Positions 22,261-30,466 of a stretch of 32,414 bases of DNA are shown one piece after another; position 1 is the stretch's first letter; each line of letters begins with the position of its first letter. The position numbers were made by a program, and so were the translations under genes. This DNA comes from JBNKDD01 sp050288085 (GTDB taxonomy: Bacteria > Chloroflexota > Anaerolineae > Aggregatilineales > UBA3940), in NCBI GenBank assembly GCA_050288085.1, contig JBNKDD010000029.1, positions 1-32,414 of the forward strand, written 5' to 3'. The notes below the pieces were generated by a model. The model saw only the letters and a list, made by a program, of their open reading frames with translations, was not told the origin of the DNA and ran no database searches.

Positions 22261-24324
22261 CTATTTTTCAGGTGGAAACAATTCAATCAGTGCGACGCCG
22301 GGGTATTCTCCCATATAGGGATTCACGACATCAAATATCCTTCCGTCATCCGTTATGATCGGGTCCTCCGCCAAATAGCCGCCAAATTCCATTGCGTCGG
22401 TTTCAAGTAAAATACCATCATGGTCATACCATCTGATTTCTAAATTATCAATATCGTATTCCAAAACATAATCACCTAGTAAATAGAATTCATAAGAGGG
22501 CGGTCGAGTTGTATTGAGTTTAATGGTGCGTTCTTTACCGGTATCAAAATCAATCATGCGAAACAAACCCGTTTCTGCGATAACGACACCTGGAGCATGC
22601 TGCAACGGATACACCCTGGCCCTTTTTTCAATAGGTATCGTTCGCAAGCGTTGATGCGTATGGAAATCCCAGATCACCAGCGTTGAAGTTACGTCTGCTG
22701 CCTCTAAATTCGACCATTGATGGAAAGCGATGTGCTGTTGATCATTTAAGCTGATAAAGCTGAGAAAGTGCGCGTACCGTTGCTCACGATAGATAATCTG
22801 CTCCGTTTCAATGTCGAGAATCGCAAGAAACTGCATCACACAGCCGCCTTCAGAAATCGAGGCTTCCTCTTCCGTTAGGGCGAGAGCCAGAGTTGCTTTA
22901 TCCATCCATGCTACTGAACAGATATGGTAACTTGCGTCAATAACTTTTTGAATACTGCGAGTATTCGAATCCCACAAAGATATTTGGCGCTTAATATGAT
23001 TGCTGATTACCAGTGTTTTGCCATCTGGCGACCATGCGGCATGCCCGCCATCATAGCCCGCCAGATCGGTAACTGCGGTAACCAGCTCATTTCGAGCAAT
23101 ATCCCATACATAAAAGCGGGTTGCAGCACCTATTGCCAACATTTGACCATCCGGCGAAAGTGTTTTGTTGGTATTGCTCACTCCTACACTGGTATGCCCA
23201 ATGGTCGCATCGATCAGATTGAAGTCATTATCATACCGCAATATGGCATCTATCAGAACGGCCAACCATCCGTCCTGATATCTAAAAACCTTTTCCGCAT
23301 AGACTGCCGATTCGTATAACATGGTCATCTCAGCAGATGACCCATTTACCTGGATCACAATCCCATTATCAAGCGTAAAGGTGTGCTCATTGTGCCGCCA
23401 ACCATGATCGGATGGCGAGCCATCTAACCTATCAGTGGTAAGTGGTTCACCCGCGAGCAGATCCCAGGCCATAACACGATACAATAGTTGCTTGTCGCGT
23501 TGTGGATCATACATTGATGCAATACAAGCAAAATAATGCCCATCACTTGAGAAGCCTGCTGAATGTACCTCAAACCATTCATATTGGTTTTCTAACTTTT
23601 GAACAATCTCTCCGCTTTTGACGTTCCATATTTCGATAAAACCTTCCTTTGGGAAGAAGATCACATGCTCTCCGTCAGGCATCCATGCCAGAGCATTGCG
23701 GTTGTATGAGTCGGACAGAGATAAAAGGAGTTCCAGTGTACCGGTATCATATATTGAGAAATCATTAGCACTATTATAGGTAGCAAAATATTTGCCATTT
23801 GGAGAGCGAAAGAATGCGCCGTTGTTGATCTCGTTATTTATCTCCTTCAGAGTGCTGCCATCTTCATGATCAAACAAATAGTAAGGAGGATAATCGGGTA
23901 TAAACAACAGTTCATTGTCGGCAGTCCAGGCGACACTGGTTACTATTCCAACAGGTCTTTGCTGACGCCAGCGCAATTCAAGCGTATCGGAATCATATAA
24001 ATACACCCCATCCCAGGTCAGCGCAGCCAGCATACTCCCATCTGGAGACAGAGCACTTTGAACGATCCGGCTCTTCAGATCATGCCGCGCAATCTCCCGG
24101 TAACTTGGCCCTTCAATCGGCTCAAAAAGCAGAGTAGCCGTCGGTGCGAAAGTGGACGTCTTGGTCGGCAATACGGTGACGGTCGGCAATGTGGTGACGG
24201 TTGGAAGCGGCGTTGTCTCGGTGATAGTCGGCAGGGGAGTGTCAAAAGGGGGAGAAGGCGCCGGCGGACCTTCACAGCCAACCAACACACAAACCACACA
24301 AACAAGGCCCAAAATTCTTCGCAT
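22261..24324 (-). CDS. WD40-like beta-propeller lipoprotein
   Basis: The 687-residue protein has a lipobox with Cys17 (VCVLVGC) and a Pro/Thr-rich linker at about 20-65. Many propeller-type repeats follow with SPDGSMLAALTWDGVYLYD-like blocks (ALSPDG, SVAWTADNELLF, FRSPNGKYFATY, WMPDGEHVIFF, LSPDGQMLAI, WSPDGKTLVIS), about eight in all. The C-terminal repeats are more divergent. This is an outer-face protein of the kind common in Chloroflexota, with no catalytic motif; propellers bind partners or ligands. A strong GGAGGGAG lies 8 bases before the ATG. It is probably monocistronic. Its low-complexity linker DNA (repeated ACCGTC-like units) could slip, but the frame is intact. Confidence 0.88.
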   Translation of the reverse strand: MRRILGLVCVVCVLVGCEGPPAPSPPFDTPLPTITETTPLPTVTTLPTVTVLPTKTSTFAPTATLLFEPIEGPSYREIARHDLKSRIVQSALSPDGSMLAALTWDGVYLYDSDTLELRWRQQRPVGIVTSVAWTADNELLFIPDYPPYYLFDHEDGSTLKEINNEINNGAFFRSPNGKYFATYNSANDFSIYDTGTLELLLSLSDSYNRNALAWMPDGEHVIFFPKEGFIEIWNVKSGEIVQKLENQYEWFEVHSAGFSSDGHYFACIASMYDPQRDKQLLYRVMAWDLLAGEPLTTDRLDGSPSDHGWRHNEHTFTLDNGIVIQVNGSSAEMTMLYESAVYAEKVFRYQDGWLAVLIDAILRYDNDFNLIDATIGHTSVGVSNTNKTLSPDGQMLAIGAATRFYVWDIARNELVTAVTDLAGYDGGHAAWSPDGKTLVISNHIKRQISLWDSNTRSIQKVIDASYHICSVAWMDKATLALALTEEEASISEGGCVMQFLAILDIETEQIIYREQRYAHFLSFISLNDQQHIAFHQWSNLEAADVTSTLVIWDFHTHQRLRTIPIEKRARVYPLQHAPGVVIAETGLFRMIDFDTGKERTIKLNTTRPPSYEFYLLGDYVLEYDIDNLEIRWYDHDGILLETDAMEFGGYLAEDPIITDDGRIFDVVNPYMGEYPGVALIELFPPEK

Positions 24325-24435
24325 GATTAGCTCCCTCCAATATGACGTGGATAGATTCTAGCATGATAGACGCTCTTGCGAGAGTGAGTGATTTCTGCCC
24401 CCATGTACACCACACGGGGTAATTTTCATTCTATC

Positions 24436-24472
24436 TTATGGTTACACTTCGGGCGCAGTTGTGTAACCATAA
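24436..24472. repeat. Perfect 12-bp inverted repeat in the gene-free stretch
   Basis: TTATGGTTACAC (24436-24447) and GTGTAACCATAA (24461-24472) flank a 13-base GC-rich loop. There is no T-run, so a simple terminator is less likely than an operator, a structured RNA, or the terminator remnant of a lost gene. Confidence 0.55.
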
Positions 24473-24546
24473 AACACTACTCGCACCAACTCGCGCAACT
24501 TATCCGACCTCAACCTGTTTATAACCACAATCTATCCAACCTCTGA

Positions 24547-24592
24547 TTGACACCTCACCCTCTCTCCTGTTATTATACTAGAACATATGTTC
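24547..24592 (+). promoter_or_regulatory. Promoter with LexA/DinR-like operator
   Basis: TTGACA (24547-24552), 18 bases, then TATTAT (24571-24576) is a near-consensus promoter. Four bases later lies the 12-bp palindrome GAACATATGTTC (24581-24592), which fits the Gram-positive LexA box GAAC-N4-GTTC, including its RNRY core. A half copy GAACATATG recurs at 24600-24608. The operator covers the predicted start, the usual place for repression. No gene follows for over 500 bases. Confidence 0.5.
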
Positions 24593-24612
24593 TTTTTATG
24601 AACATATGGCCG

Positions 24613-24633
24613 AGGTAGGTCTCAGACCTGCCT
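24613..24633 (+). other. Hairpin downstream of the LexA-like promoter
   Basis: AGGTAGGT (24613-24620) pairs with ACCTGCCT (24626-24633) with one G-T pair and a 5-base loop. A transcript from the 24547 promoter would carry it about 30 bases from its 5' end. No T-run follows; it ends ACTTTAT. Confidence 0.4.
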
Positions 24634-24934
24634 ACTTTATCGCAGGTGCGAGCTCTTGCTGTGGTCGGAAGCGATTAAAGGGTTGAAGCGTGTAGGTCAC
24701 GATCCCCTCGCTCTTTGGTGCGGCTTGTATCCCACACCTGTCATCAGGGAAACGGGCGGTTGAGGGTATAGGTTACCACGACGCACCATCCCTGGTGAAA
24801 AGGAGAGTAAAACATAGCGTTGTCAGGATTTCCAGGTTTATTGACTTGAGTGTTGAATACCACAAGGTCGCTGAGCGCCCGGCATAAAACCGGGAAATGC
24901 AGGCGGTGGTTTTCATTCCTTATTGCTTGGCAAT

Positions 24935-24964
24935 CGGTGACACACCCGCACTCAGGTGTCACCG
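24935..24964. other. 9-bp hairpin in the gene-free stretch
   Basis: CGGTGACAC (24935-24943) pairs perfectly with GTGTCACCG (24956-24964) over a 12-base loop. No T-run follows. It is a candidate RNA stem or protein-binding palindrome of unknown role. Confidence 0.4.
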
Positions 24965-25092
24965 GAAACAGATCGCATGTCTCTGCGCATGCTCTGACTC
25001 ACCCAACCGCGCTGCCGGTAAATCCACCAGCGATGCATCCATCACCTCGCAGGGTCAACTGAATAACGTCGGCATACCGCTGCCTGAATGAC

Positions 25093-25121
25093 TTGGCTGG
25101 CTCACACCCACCGACTATACT
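25093..25121 (+). promoter_or_regulatory. murJ promoter giving a probable leaderless transcript
   Basis: TTGGCT (25093-25098), 17 bases, then TATACT (25116-25121), and exactly 7 bases to the murJ ATG. There is no Shine-Dalgarno between them. The transcript would begin at or next to the A of the start codon. Confidence 0.6.
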
Positions 25122-25128
25122 CCCCATC

Positions 25129-26727
25129 ATGACACAACAAAACGAATCACAAGCGCTTTCAGGTGGCCGCATTGCACGAGCGGCTGGTTTGGTTATGGTT
25201 GGTTTCATCCTGAGCCGGGTTCTGGGCCTCGTTCGTGATGCTATCGTCGCCGGAATCTTTGGGGCAGGGAATATTTACGAGGCTTATGTTGTCGCCTCCC
25301 GTCCCCCCGAAACTATCTTTCTGGTAGTGGCAGGGGGCGCGCTAGGATCGGCCTTCATCCCTACCTTCACCGATGCCCTCACCAAAGGCAACCGCGATGA
25401 TGCCTGGCACTTGACCAATTCGGTGCTTACACTGCTCACCCTCCTGATGATCGTCATCTCCGGATTGGCAGCCATCTTCGCCCTACCGATTGTCACCACC
25501 GTTCTGGCCCCCGGCTTCGATCCAGAAACCCAGCTTCTCACCACCCGGCTGATGCGCATCATGCTCGTCACGCCGGTCATCTTTGGGGTGAGCGGTCTGT
25601 TAATGGGTCTACTAAACGCCCAGCAGCGATTTTTACTGCCCGCATTGGCCCCCGCCATGTACAACATTGGGATTATCTTTGGGGCAATATTCCTCTCGCC
25701 ATCGATGGGCATCTTTGGGCTGGCCTGGGGTGTCGTGATCGGCGCACTGCTGCACTTCATTGTCCAACTTCCCGGTGTGATTGCCACCCGCTTGCCCTTC
25801 CGCCCTGTGCTTGACCTGAAGCATCCTGGCGTCCGTGAGGTTGCCCGTTTGATGGGACCGCGTGTACTGGGATTGGCGATTGTCCAGATAAACTTCTGGG
25901 TCAATACAGCGCTGGCCTCCAGCATGATTGAAGGCAGTGTTGCCGCTTTATGGCGCGCCTGGATCGTGATGCTGCTGCCCCAGGGTGTGATTGCCCAATC
26001 GGTCGCGACCGCTGTCTTCCCGACCTTCTCCGCGCAAGTCTCCGAGGGTAATACTGGCGATCTGAAACGCACACTCAGCCAGGTACTCAGATCGGTGCTG
26101 TTTCTTTCACTGCCTGCCACCATCGGTCTGATCACTCTGCGTCTGCCGGTGATCCGCCTGCTGTTCGAACGCAATGAATTTACCCCGATTGACAGCCAGG
26201 CGGCGGCCTGGGCGCTGATTTTCTACGGGGCTGGTTTGATGTCACATGCACTGGTCGAAATTGTGACCCGCGCCTTCTTCGCATTGCATGATACGCGCAC
26301 TCCGGTCCTGGTAGGTGGCATTGCGATGGCATTGAATGTCGGTTTGAGTCTGCTGCTAATCCGGGTGATCGGCTCCCCAGTCAGTTTGGAACGGGGTGCT
26401 TTTGCCGGACTTGCATTGGCAAACACCATCGCAACCACACTCGAAGGACTTGTCCTGCTGATCTTGATCCGACCCCGCGTCGGCGGGTTGGAAGTTAAAC
26501 GGTTAGCGACCAGTTTACTCAAGGCAGGCATCGCCGCTGCTGTGATGGGGGTTACGTTATGGACGGGACTACCCCTGATCGAGCGCCTGGGTGTTTATAT
26601 CGGCACACTGGGTGGTATTGCTGCTGGGGGTGCAATCTTCTGGGGGATAGCATTACTGCTCGGCTGTGAAGAGGCCCGGTTATTTACGAACTTTGTATTG
26701 CGACGTTTGAAACGAGCCACACTCTGA
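25129..26727 (+). CDS. murJ: Lipid II flippase MurJ
   Basis: MurJ moves the peptidoglycan precursor lipid II across the membrane. I start at ATG 25129 (532 residues), because the longer frame from TTG 25093 begins inside the -35 box. The protein has about 14 membrane segments. Family blocks are visible: ARAAGLVMVGFILSRVLGLVRDAIVAGIFG, then FLVVAGGALGSAFIPTFTD (the conserved segment-2 region), LLNAQQRFLLPALAPAMYNIGII, IVQINFWVNTALAS, GVIAQSVATAVFPTFS, and LFERNEFTP with ALVEIVTRAFFALHDTRTPV. All are typical. This implies a peptidoglycan-bearing cell envelope. It stands alone, 86 bases before the sigma-factor gene, and may be transcribed without a leader. Confidence 0.93.
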   Translation: MTQQNESQALSGGRIARAAGLVMVGFILSRVLGLVRDAIVAGIFGAGNIYEAYVVASRPPETIFLVVAGGALGSAFIPTFTDALTKGNRDDAWHLTNSVLTLLTLLMIVISGLAAIFALPIVTTVLAPGFDPETQLLTTRLMRIMLVTPVIFGVSGLLMGLLNAQQRFLLPALAPAMYNIGIIFGAIFLSPSMGIFGLAWGVVIGALLHFIVQLPGVIATRLPFRPVLDLKHPGVREVARLMGPRVLGLAIVQINFWVNTALASSMIEGSVAALWRAWIVMLLPQGVIAQSVATAVFPTFSAQVSEGNTGDLKRTLSQVLRSVLFLSLPATIGLITLRLPVIRLLFERNEFTPIDSQAAAWALIFYGAGLMSHALVEIVTRAFFALHDTRTPVLVGGIAMALNVGLSLLLIRVIGSPVSLERGAFAGLALANTIATTLEGLVLLILIRPRVGGLEVKRLATSLLKAGIAAAVMGVTLWTGLPLIERLGVYIGTLGGIAAGGAIFWGIALLLGCEEARLFTNFVLRRLKRATL

Positions 26728-26737
26728 CAGGTATGGA

Positions 26738-26767
26738 AAGACAAATTTATCCTTTTCTCCGTATAAA
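26738..26767 (+). promoter_or_regulatory. Candidate promoter of the sigma/anti-sigma operon
   Basis: AAGACA (26738-26743), 18 bases, then TATAAA (26762-26767). It begins 10 bases after the murJ stop, and the predicted start near 26774 leaves a 40-base leader to ATG 26814. It resembles a housekeeping promoter; I did not find a distinct ECF-type motif. Confidence 0.4.
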
Positions 26768-26813
26768 TATTCGAAGGTTTGTCATAAATTGCATCTGCGG
26801 GGTGTTTAGTAGG

Positions 26814-27395
26814 ATGAACGATGGTATGAGCGAGGACGATCTTTCAAACATGGTACCTATAACGGATGCTTTGCTCTTGAGCCGGTTCCGTGAAGGGGAT
26901 ACGAACTCTTTCGAAATCCTCTTTGCCCGGCACTACGATATGGTCTATGGCGTACTCTACCGGCTGACCGGCACACGCCACGAAGCGGAAGACCTGGCGC
27001 AAGAGGTTTTTCTCAAGCTGTACAAGCTTCCGCTCCATAGCAATGAGAACATCGCCGGGTGGCTTTACCGGGTCGCGTTGAACACCGGTTACAACGCCCT
27101 CAGGTCGGAGCAGCGGCGTGAAAAGCGCGAGCGCATCGTCGGGCTTGACACACCCACCCCAGCCCAACCGGAAGAGGAAGTCAGCCGCCGCGAGACTCAA
27201 AAGCGTGTCCGCGCCGCGTTATCAAAGATACCGCCACGCGCAGCCAAGCTGTTGATCCTGCGAGAGACCGGTTTTAGTTACAAGGAAATGGCCGAAATCA
27301 CGGGCATAGCCCCCGGATCGGTAGGGACGTTGCTAGCGCGTGCCCAGAAAGCGTTCCGCTCAGCATACCAGAAAGAGGAGGGTAGGGAGTTATGA
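26814..27395 (+). CDS. ECF-type RNA polymerase sigma factor
   Basis: The frame is open from 26733, but a promoter-like -10 lies inside that part, so I begin at ATG 26814 (193 residues); ATG 26826 is also possible. Region 2 is clear: SFEILFARHYDMVYGVLYRLTGTRHEAEDLAQEVFLKLYKL, cited here in parts as DLAQEVFLKLY and FARHYDMVYG. Region 4 has LSKIPPRAAKLLILRETG and FSYKEMAEITGIAPGSVGT, the -35-binding helix-turn-helix. There is no region 3, as expected for ECF factors. Its TGA overlaps the anti-sigma ATG (ATGA), so both are made together, in line with sigma and anti-sigma pairs. The signal and regulon are unknown. Confidence 0.93.
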   Translation: MNDGMSEDDLSNMVPITDALLLSRFREGDTNSFEILFARHYDMVYGVLYRLTGTRHEAEDLAQEVFLKLYKLPLHSNENIAGWLYRVALNTGYNALRSEQRREKRERIVGLDTPTPAQPEEEVSRRETQKRVRAALSKIPPRAAKLLILRETGFSYKEMAEITGIAPGSVGTLLARAQKAFRSAYQKEEGREL

Positions 27396-28525
27396 TGCGC
27401 CATCTAAATGACGGAGTATTGTTGGCATATCGAGATCGACAGGTAACTGGATCAAGAAAACAGTCGGTTGAAGCTCATCTTAATACCTGCCCGACCTGCC
27501 AGAAGCGTCTGGAGACACTGGCTGAGGATAGGGAGTTCACTACTGATATGCTGTCGGCGCTCAAGCCGAACGCATTCGAACAACCTAATGCCAGGCAGGC
27601 TCTGGCCGCCTTCCAACGCAATGATATGATGAGTAAACAGGAGAAAAGGATGTTTATTAAAAGTAAACGAGCACAGCGTATCGCGGTGGGAATTGCTTCC
27701 GTAGCCGCGTTAACGGCAACCTTCTCACTGGCCCCGGTACGCGCGTTCGCCAGTGATCTACTGAGCATCTTCCGTGTCGAGAAGTTCGTTATTGTCAATG
27801 TAGAAGATGAGCGACTTGATGAAATATCTGAAGCGATTGACGAAAATCTATTCTTCGGCGAAGAAGAAGTTCTACAGGACCCAGGCGAGCCTGTACACGT
27901 CGGTTCAGTCGATGAGGCGGCAGCTCAAGCCGGTTTCACCCCGCGCATACCAGTGGGTTATGGTGAGCCAACCGAGATTGTTGTTCAAGGACCGCTCCAG
28001 GTGCGTTACACCCCGGATATCGAGGTACTGCAAGAGGTGTTCACCACGCTCGGTCTTGATCCAACTTTGCTGCCGGATAATATTGACGGACAGCCGTTCA
28101 CCTTCACTATGCCGTCAAGTATTGGCCTGACCTACTACGATGAGGATACCAACTCAGAATTCCAGATCGTTCAGGTTCCCAGCCCAACGGCTGATGTGCC
28201 AGATGGCGTAAACATGCAGCAGCTTGGCGAAGCCATGTTACAGGTGCTTGGTATGTCCCCTGAAGAAGCAGCCAATATGAGCGCCAACATCGATTGGACG
28301 TCCACACTTATCCTGCCCATCCCGGCCACTACACTGGCTTCTATTCAGGAAGTCAGTGTTGACGGCACGACAGGACTGTTGATGGATGGGGCATGGGAAG
28401 AAGGCTCGGATGGCGAGGCCAGCAACACCAACTCCATCTTGTGGCAGAAAGGTGGCATGGTTTACGTTGCTGCCGACGACACCAACTCTACCAAATTGCT
28501 AGAGTTTATCGAGTCGCTTCAATAG
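27392..28525 (+). CDS. Zinc-finger transmembrane anti-sigma factor
   Basis: The protein (377 residues) holds the adjacent sigma factor. The anti-sigma domain carries the ZAS zinc motif His29-x3-Cys33-x2-Cys36 (HLNTCPTC), with His4 as a possible fourth ligand. Residues of about 40-80 form a linker helix, and one membrane span follows (RIAVGIASVAALTATFSLAP). The outer part of about 250 residues (FRVEKFVIVNVEDE ... SVDEAAAQAGFTPRIPVGYGEP) resembles the DUF4367 sensor region of Firmicute and Chloroflexota anti-sigma factors. AGGAGG lies 10 bases before the ATG, and a second ATG follows directly. Signal sensing probably releases sigma by proteolysis or conformational change; the signal is unknown. 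Confidence 0.88.
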   Translation: MMRHLNDGVLLAYRDRQVTGSRKQSVEAHLNTCPTCQKRLETLAEDREFTTDMLSALKPNAFEQPNARQALAAFQRNDMMSKQEKRMFIKSKRAQRIAVGIASVAALTATFSLAPVRAFASDLLSIFRVEKFVIVNVEDERLDEISEAIDENLFFGEEEVLQDPGEPVHVGSVDEAAAQAGFTPRIPVGYGEPTEIVVQGPLQVRYTPDIEVLQEVFTTLGLDPTLLPDNIDGQPFTFTMPSSIGLTYYDEDTNSEFQIVQVPSPTADVPDGVNMQQLGEAMLQVLGMSPEEAANMSANIDWTSTLILPIPATTLASIQEVSVDGTTGLLMDGAWEEGSDGEASNTNSILWQKGGMVYVAADDTNSTKLLEFIESLQ

Positions 28526-28551
28526 AGCCATAGTTTTTTCACCTCTATACG

Positions 28552-28582
28552 GGTGGGGCAGACTAATTGCCCCACCTGTTTG
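28552..28582 (+). terminator. Terminator of the sigma/anti-sigma operon
   Basis: GGTGGGGCA (28552-28560) pairs perfectly with TGCCCCACC (28568-28576) over a 7-base loop, followed by TGTTTGTGTTATTT. It lies 27 bases after the anti-sigma stop and before the promoter of the ABC exporter. Confidence 0.75.
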
Positions 28583-28587
28583 TGTTA

Positions 28588-28616
28588 TTTAGCGGTAGCA
28601 CCTGAAAGGGTATAAT
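28588..28616 (+). promoter_or_regulatory. ABC exporter promoter giving a probable leaderless transcript
   Basis: A perfect TATAAT (28611-28616) ends exactly 7 bases before ATG 28624. A weak -35 (TTTAGC, 28588-28593) lies 17 bases upstream. AAAGGG is too far from the ATG to act as a Shine-Dalgarno. Confidence 0.55.
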
Positions 28617-28623
28617 TTTGAGT

Positions 28624-29550
28624 ATGGGCACTGCGATTGAAACTTTTAATTTACGGAAAGTATTTGGCGAAGGTAAAGTCGCCGTAGAGGGCCTCACCTT
28701 GCAGGTAGAACGCGGTGAGGTATTTGGTTTCCTCGGCCCAAATGGGGCCGGTAAGACAACCTCCATCAAGATGATGCTGGGCCTGGTTCATCCCACCGCC
28801 GGGAGCGGGTTGCTGTTAGGTAAACCGATTGGCACCACGTCATCCCGTGCCGAAGTGGGTTTCCTGCCGGAGCATTTCCGCTTCCACGAGTGGATGCGGG
28901 CCAGCGAGTTTCTTGATCTGCATGGACAGCTTTATGAGATGAGCAAAGCCGATCGTTCTGCTCGCATCCCTATCCTGCTTAAACTGGTCGGATTGACTGC
29001 ATCTGCACACAAACAGCTCGACACCTTTTCCAAAGGGATGCTCCAACGGATTGGCCTGGCGATGGCCCTCATGCCCCGCCCGGCTCTGGTTTTTCTGGAC
29101 GAACCAACTTCTGGCTTAGATCCTTTCGGGCGGTTGCTTGTGCGAGACGTGATCCGGGCAGCACAAGCCGAGGGCACAACGGTCTTCCTCAACTCACATT
29201 TACTCAGCGAGGTAGAAGTAACCTGTGGGCGGGTTGCTTTCATCAAGCAGGGTAGGGTCATACAGGCGGGGACGATTGACGAACTATCCGGTGGGTTGGT
29301 GCGCGTACAGGTGCGGCTGGACAAAGTAACACCCGAACTGTTGGCCGATCTTAATCAATGGAGCGATAGCGTTGATCAGGTCGGAGAGCGTGAGATTAGC
29401 TTGGCCCTCTCTGGTGAGAATAAGCTGCCAGAATTAAATGCCTGGCTGGTCGGGCAGGGTCTGAATGTTTATGCCTTCGCCCCCCATCATTTATCATTGG
29501 AAGAACTGTTTGTCCAGATCATGCAGCCAGCAGCGGAGGAAACTCTATGA
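28624..29550 (+). CDS. ABC exporter ATP-binding protein
   Basis: The 308-residue ATPase (from ATG 28624; a TTG at 28618 is an alternative) powers an ABC-2 type exporter. Motifs are the Walker A GPNGAGKTT (38-46), the signature FSKGMLQRIGLAMAL, Walker B LVFLDEPTSGLDP and the switch region LNSHLLSEV. The FSKGM form of the signature is common in the CcmA/NatA-like group. A C-terminal tail of about 80 residues (VRVQVRLDKVTPELLADL) is typical of this group. The stop overlaps the permease ATG (ATGA), with GGAGG before it, so both proteins are made together. The substrate is unknown; related systems export drugs, lipids, antibiotics or ions. Confidence 0.93.
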   Translation: MGTAIETFNLRKVFGEGKVAVEGLTLQVERGEVFGFLGPNGAGKTTSIKMMLGLVHPTAGSGLLLGKPIGTTSSRAEVGFLPEHFRFHEWMRASEFLDLHGQLYEMSKADRSARIPILLKLVGLTASAHKQLDTFSKGMLQRIGLAMALMPRPALVFLDEPTSGLDPFGRLLVRDVIRAAQAEGTTVFLNSHLLSEVEVTCGRVAFIKQGRVIQAGTIDELSGGLVRVQVRLDKVTPELLADLNQWSDSVDQVGEREISLALSGENKLPELNAWLVGQGLNVYAFAPHHLSLEELFVQIMQPAAEETL

Positions 29551-30407
29551 CCTCTCGATCATTTCACCAGATTGGGGTGATTACCCTCCTGACCTTTCGT
29601 GAAGCTCAGAGACGCCGCCTATTGTGGATTGGGTTAGGTTTAGGAATTGCTTTTATTGCTTTGTTTGCAGTTGGTTACTATTTCGCCTGGAAAGACTATA
29701 CTGAAAATGTAACCGGGATCGCTGCCGCACCCATGTTTGGTATCCAGTTTGCCAATGGCTTCATGATGGCCGGGCTGTATGTGGTAAATTTTCTGGTAGT
29801 GATGGTAACGGTACTGACTTCAGTTGGCACGATTTCAGCCGAGATTCAAACCTCTACCATCCATACGATTGCCTCCAAACCACTCCAGCGCTGGGAAATT
29901 GTGGTGGGGAAGTGGTTAGGCCACGCCTTCATGATCACGCTGTATACGTTCATCCTATCAACAGGGGTGATTCTATCAGTCTACTTTATCAGCGGTTACA
30001 GCCCGTCTAATGTCGTCAGTGGAATACTGGTTATGGTGTTAGAAGGTCTGGCGATCTTGAGTGTTACGCTGCTGGGGAGTTCGATCTTCCCCACGCTGGC
30101 AAATGGCGTGGTGGTCTTTATGTTATACGGGCTGGCTTTTGTAGGGGGCTGGGTAGAGCAGATCGGAACAATCATGGGCAGTCAAACGGCAACCGATCTG
30201 GGTATCCTTTCCAGCCTGTTGATGCCAAGCGAAGCGTTGTGGCGCTATGCCGCCGGGTTGATGCAGCCTACCCAATCCCTGGGCGCAAGCGTGACACCCT
30301 TTTCCGTTATCAGCCAGCCTACAGATGCCTTTGCGATCTACTCGGTAATCTATACACTGATCTCATTGCTAGGAACTATATTGGTTTTCCGCAAACGAGA
30401 TTTCTGA
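29547..30407 (+). CDS. ABC-2 type exporter membrane protein
   Basis: The 286-residue protein has about six membrane segments. The first is preceded by the cytoplasmic helix LLTFREAQRRRLLW, a pattern of ABC-2 permeases that contact the ATPase. The block STIHTIASKPLQRWEIVVGKWLG is the conserved intracellular segment of the PF12679-like permeases (long form: SAEIQTSTIHTIASKPLQR). Later spans are rich in Gly and Ser, and the end is FRKRDF. Translation is coupled to the ATPase gene. One permease gene per operon implies a homodimer. It ends just before a 14-bp inverted repeat shared with the convergent MerR-family gene. Confidence 0.9.
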   Translation: MTSRSFHQIGVITLLTFREAQRRRLLWIGLGLGIAFIALFAVGYYFAWKDYTENVTGIAAAPMFGIQFANGFMMAGLYVVNFLVVMVTVLTSVGTISAEIQTSTIHTIASKPLQRWEIVVGKWLGHAFMITLYTFILSTGVILSVYFISGYSPSNVVSGILVMVLEGLAILSVTLLGSSIFPTLANGVVVFMLYGLAFVGGWVEQIGTIMGSQTATDLGILSSLLMPSEALWRYAAGLMQPTQSLGASVTPFSVISQPTDAFAIYSVIYTLISLLGTILVFRKRDF

Positions 30408-30420
30408 CAGGCCGTGTGCA

Positions 30421-30466
30421 AGGTGATTATAGGAATCGCAGCAAGCCGTGAGTCCTATAATCACCT
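30421..30466. terminator. Bidirectional terminator between the exporter and MerR gene
   Basis: AGGTGATTATAGGA (30421-30434) and TCCTATAATCACCT (30453-30466) form a perfect 14-bp stem with an 18-base loop. The MerR stop codon touches its right end and the permease stop lies 13 bases from its left end, so it can close both transcripts. CAGGTTTTC follows on the plus strand. Confidence 0.8.

Larger units (their letters stand above)
24325..25128. other. 804-bp stretch without a convincing gene
   Basis: No open frame here has a ribosome site and protein-like sequence. A 72-codon minus frame (24744-24962) has odd composition. The stretch holds a perfect 12-bp inverted repeat (24436-24472), a near-consensus promoter with a LexA-like palindrome (24547-24592), hairpins at 24613-24633 and 24935-24964, and the murJ promoter (25093-25121). 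It could encode an RNA, be a decayed gene, or both. Confidence 0.6.

Noticed and set aside
24160..24260. Tandem short repeats in the lipoprotein gene
   Set aside because: They encode the Pro/Thr linker in frame and are common low-complexity DNA, not a separate element or CRISPR.
24744..24962. 72-codon minus-strand frame in the gene-free stretch
   Set aside because: It has no ribosome site or recognised motif. A faint repeat of the peptide VTYTL in another frame (near 24690-24700) is too short to call a decayed gene.
26733..26813. Longer N-terminus for the sigma factor
   Set aside because: The extra residues do not belong to region 2, and a TATAAA box lies within them, so translation probably starts later.
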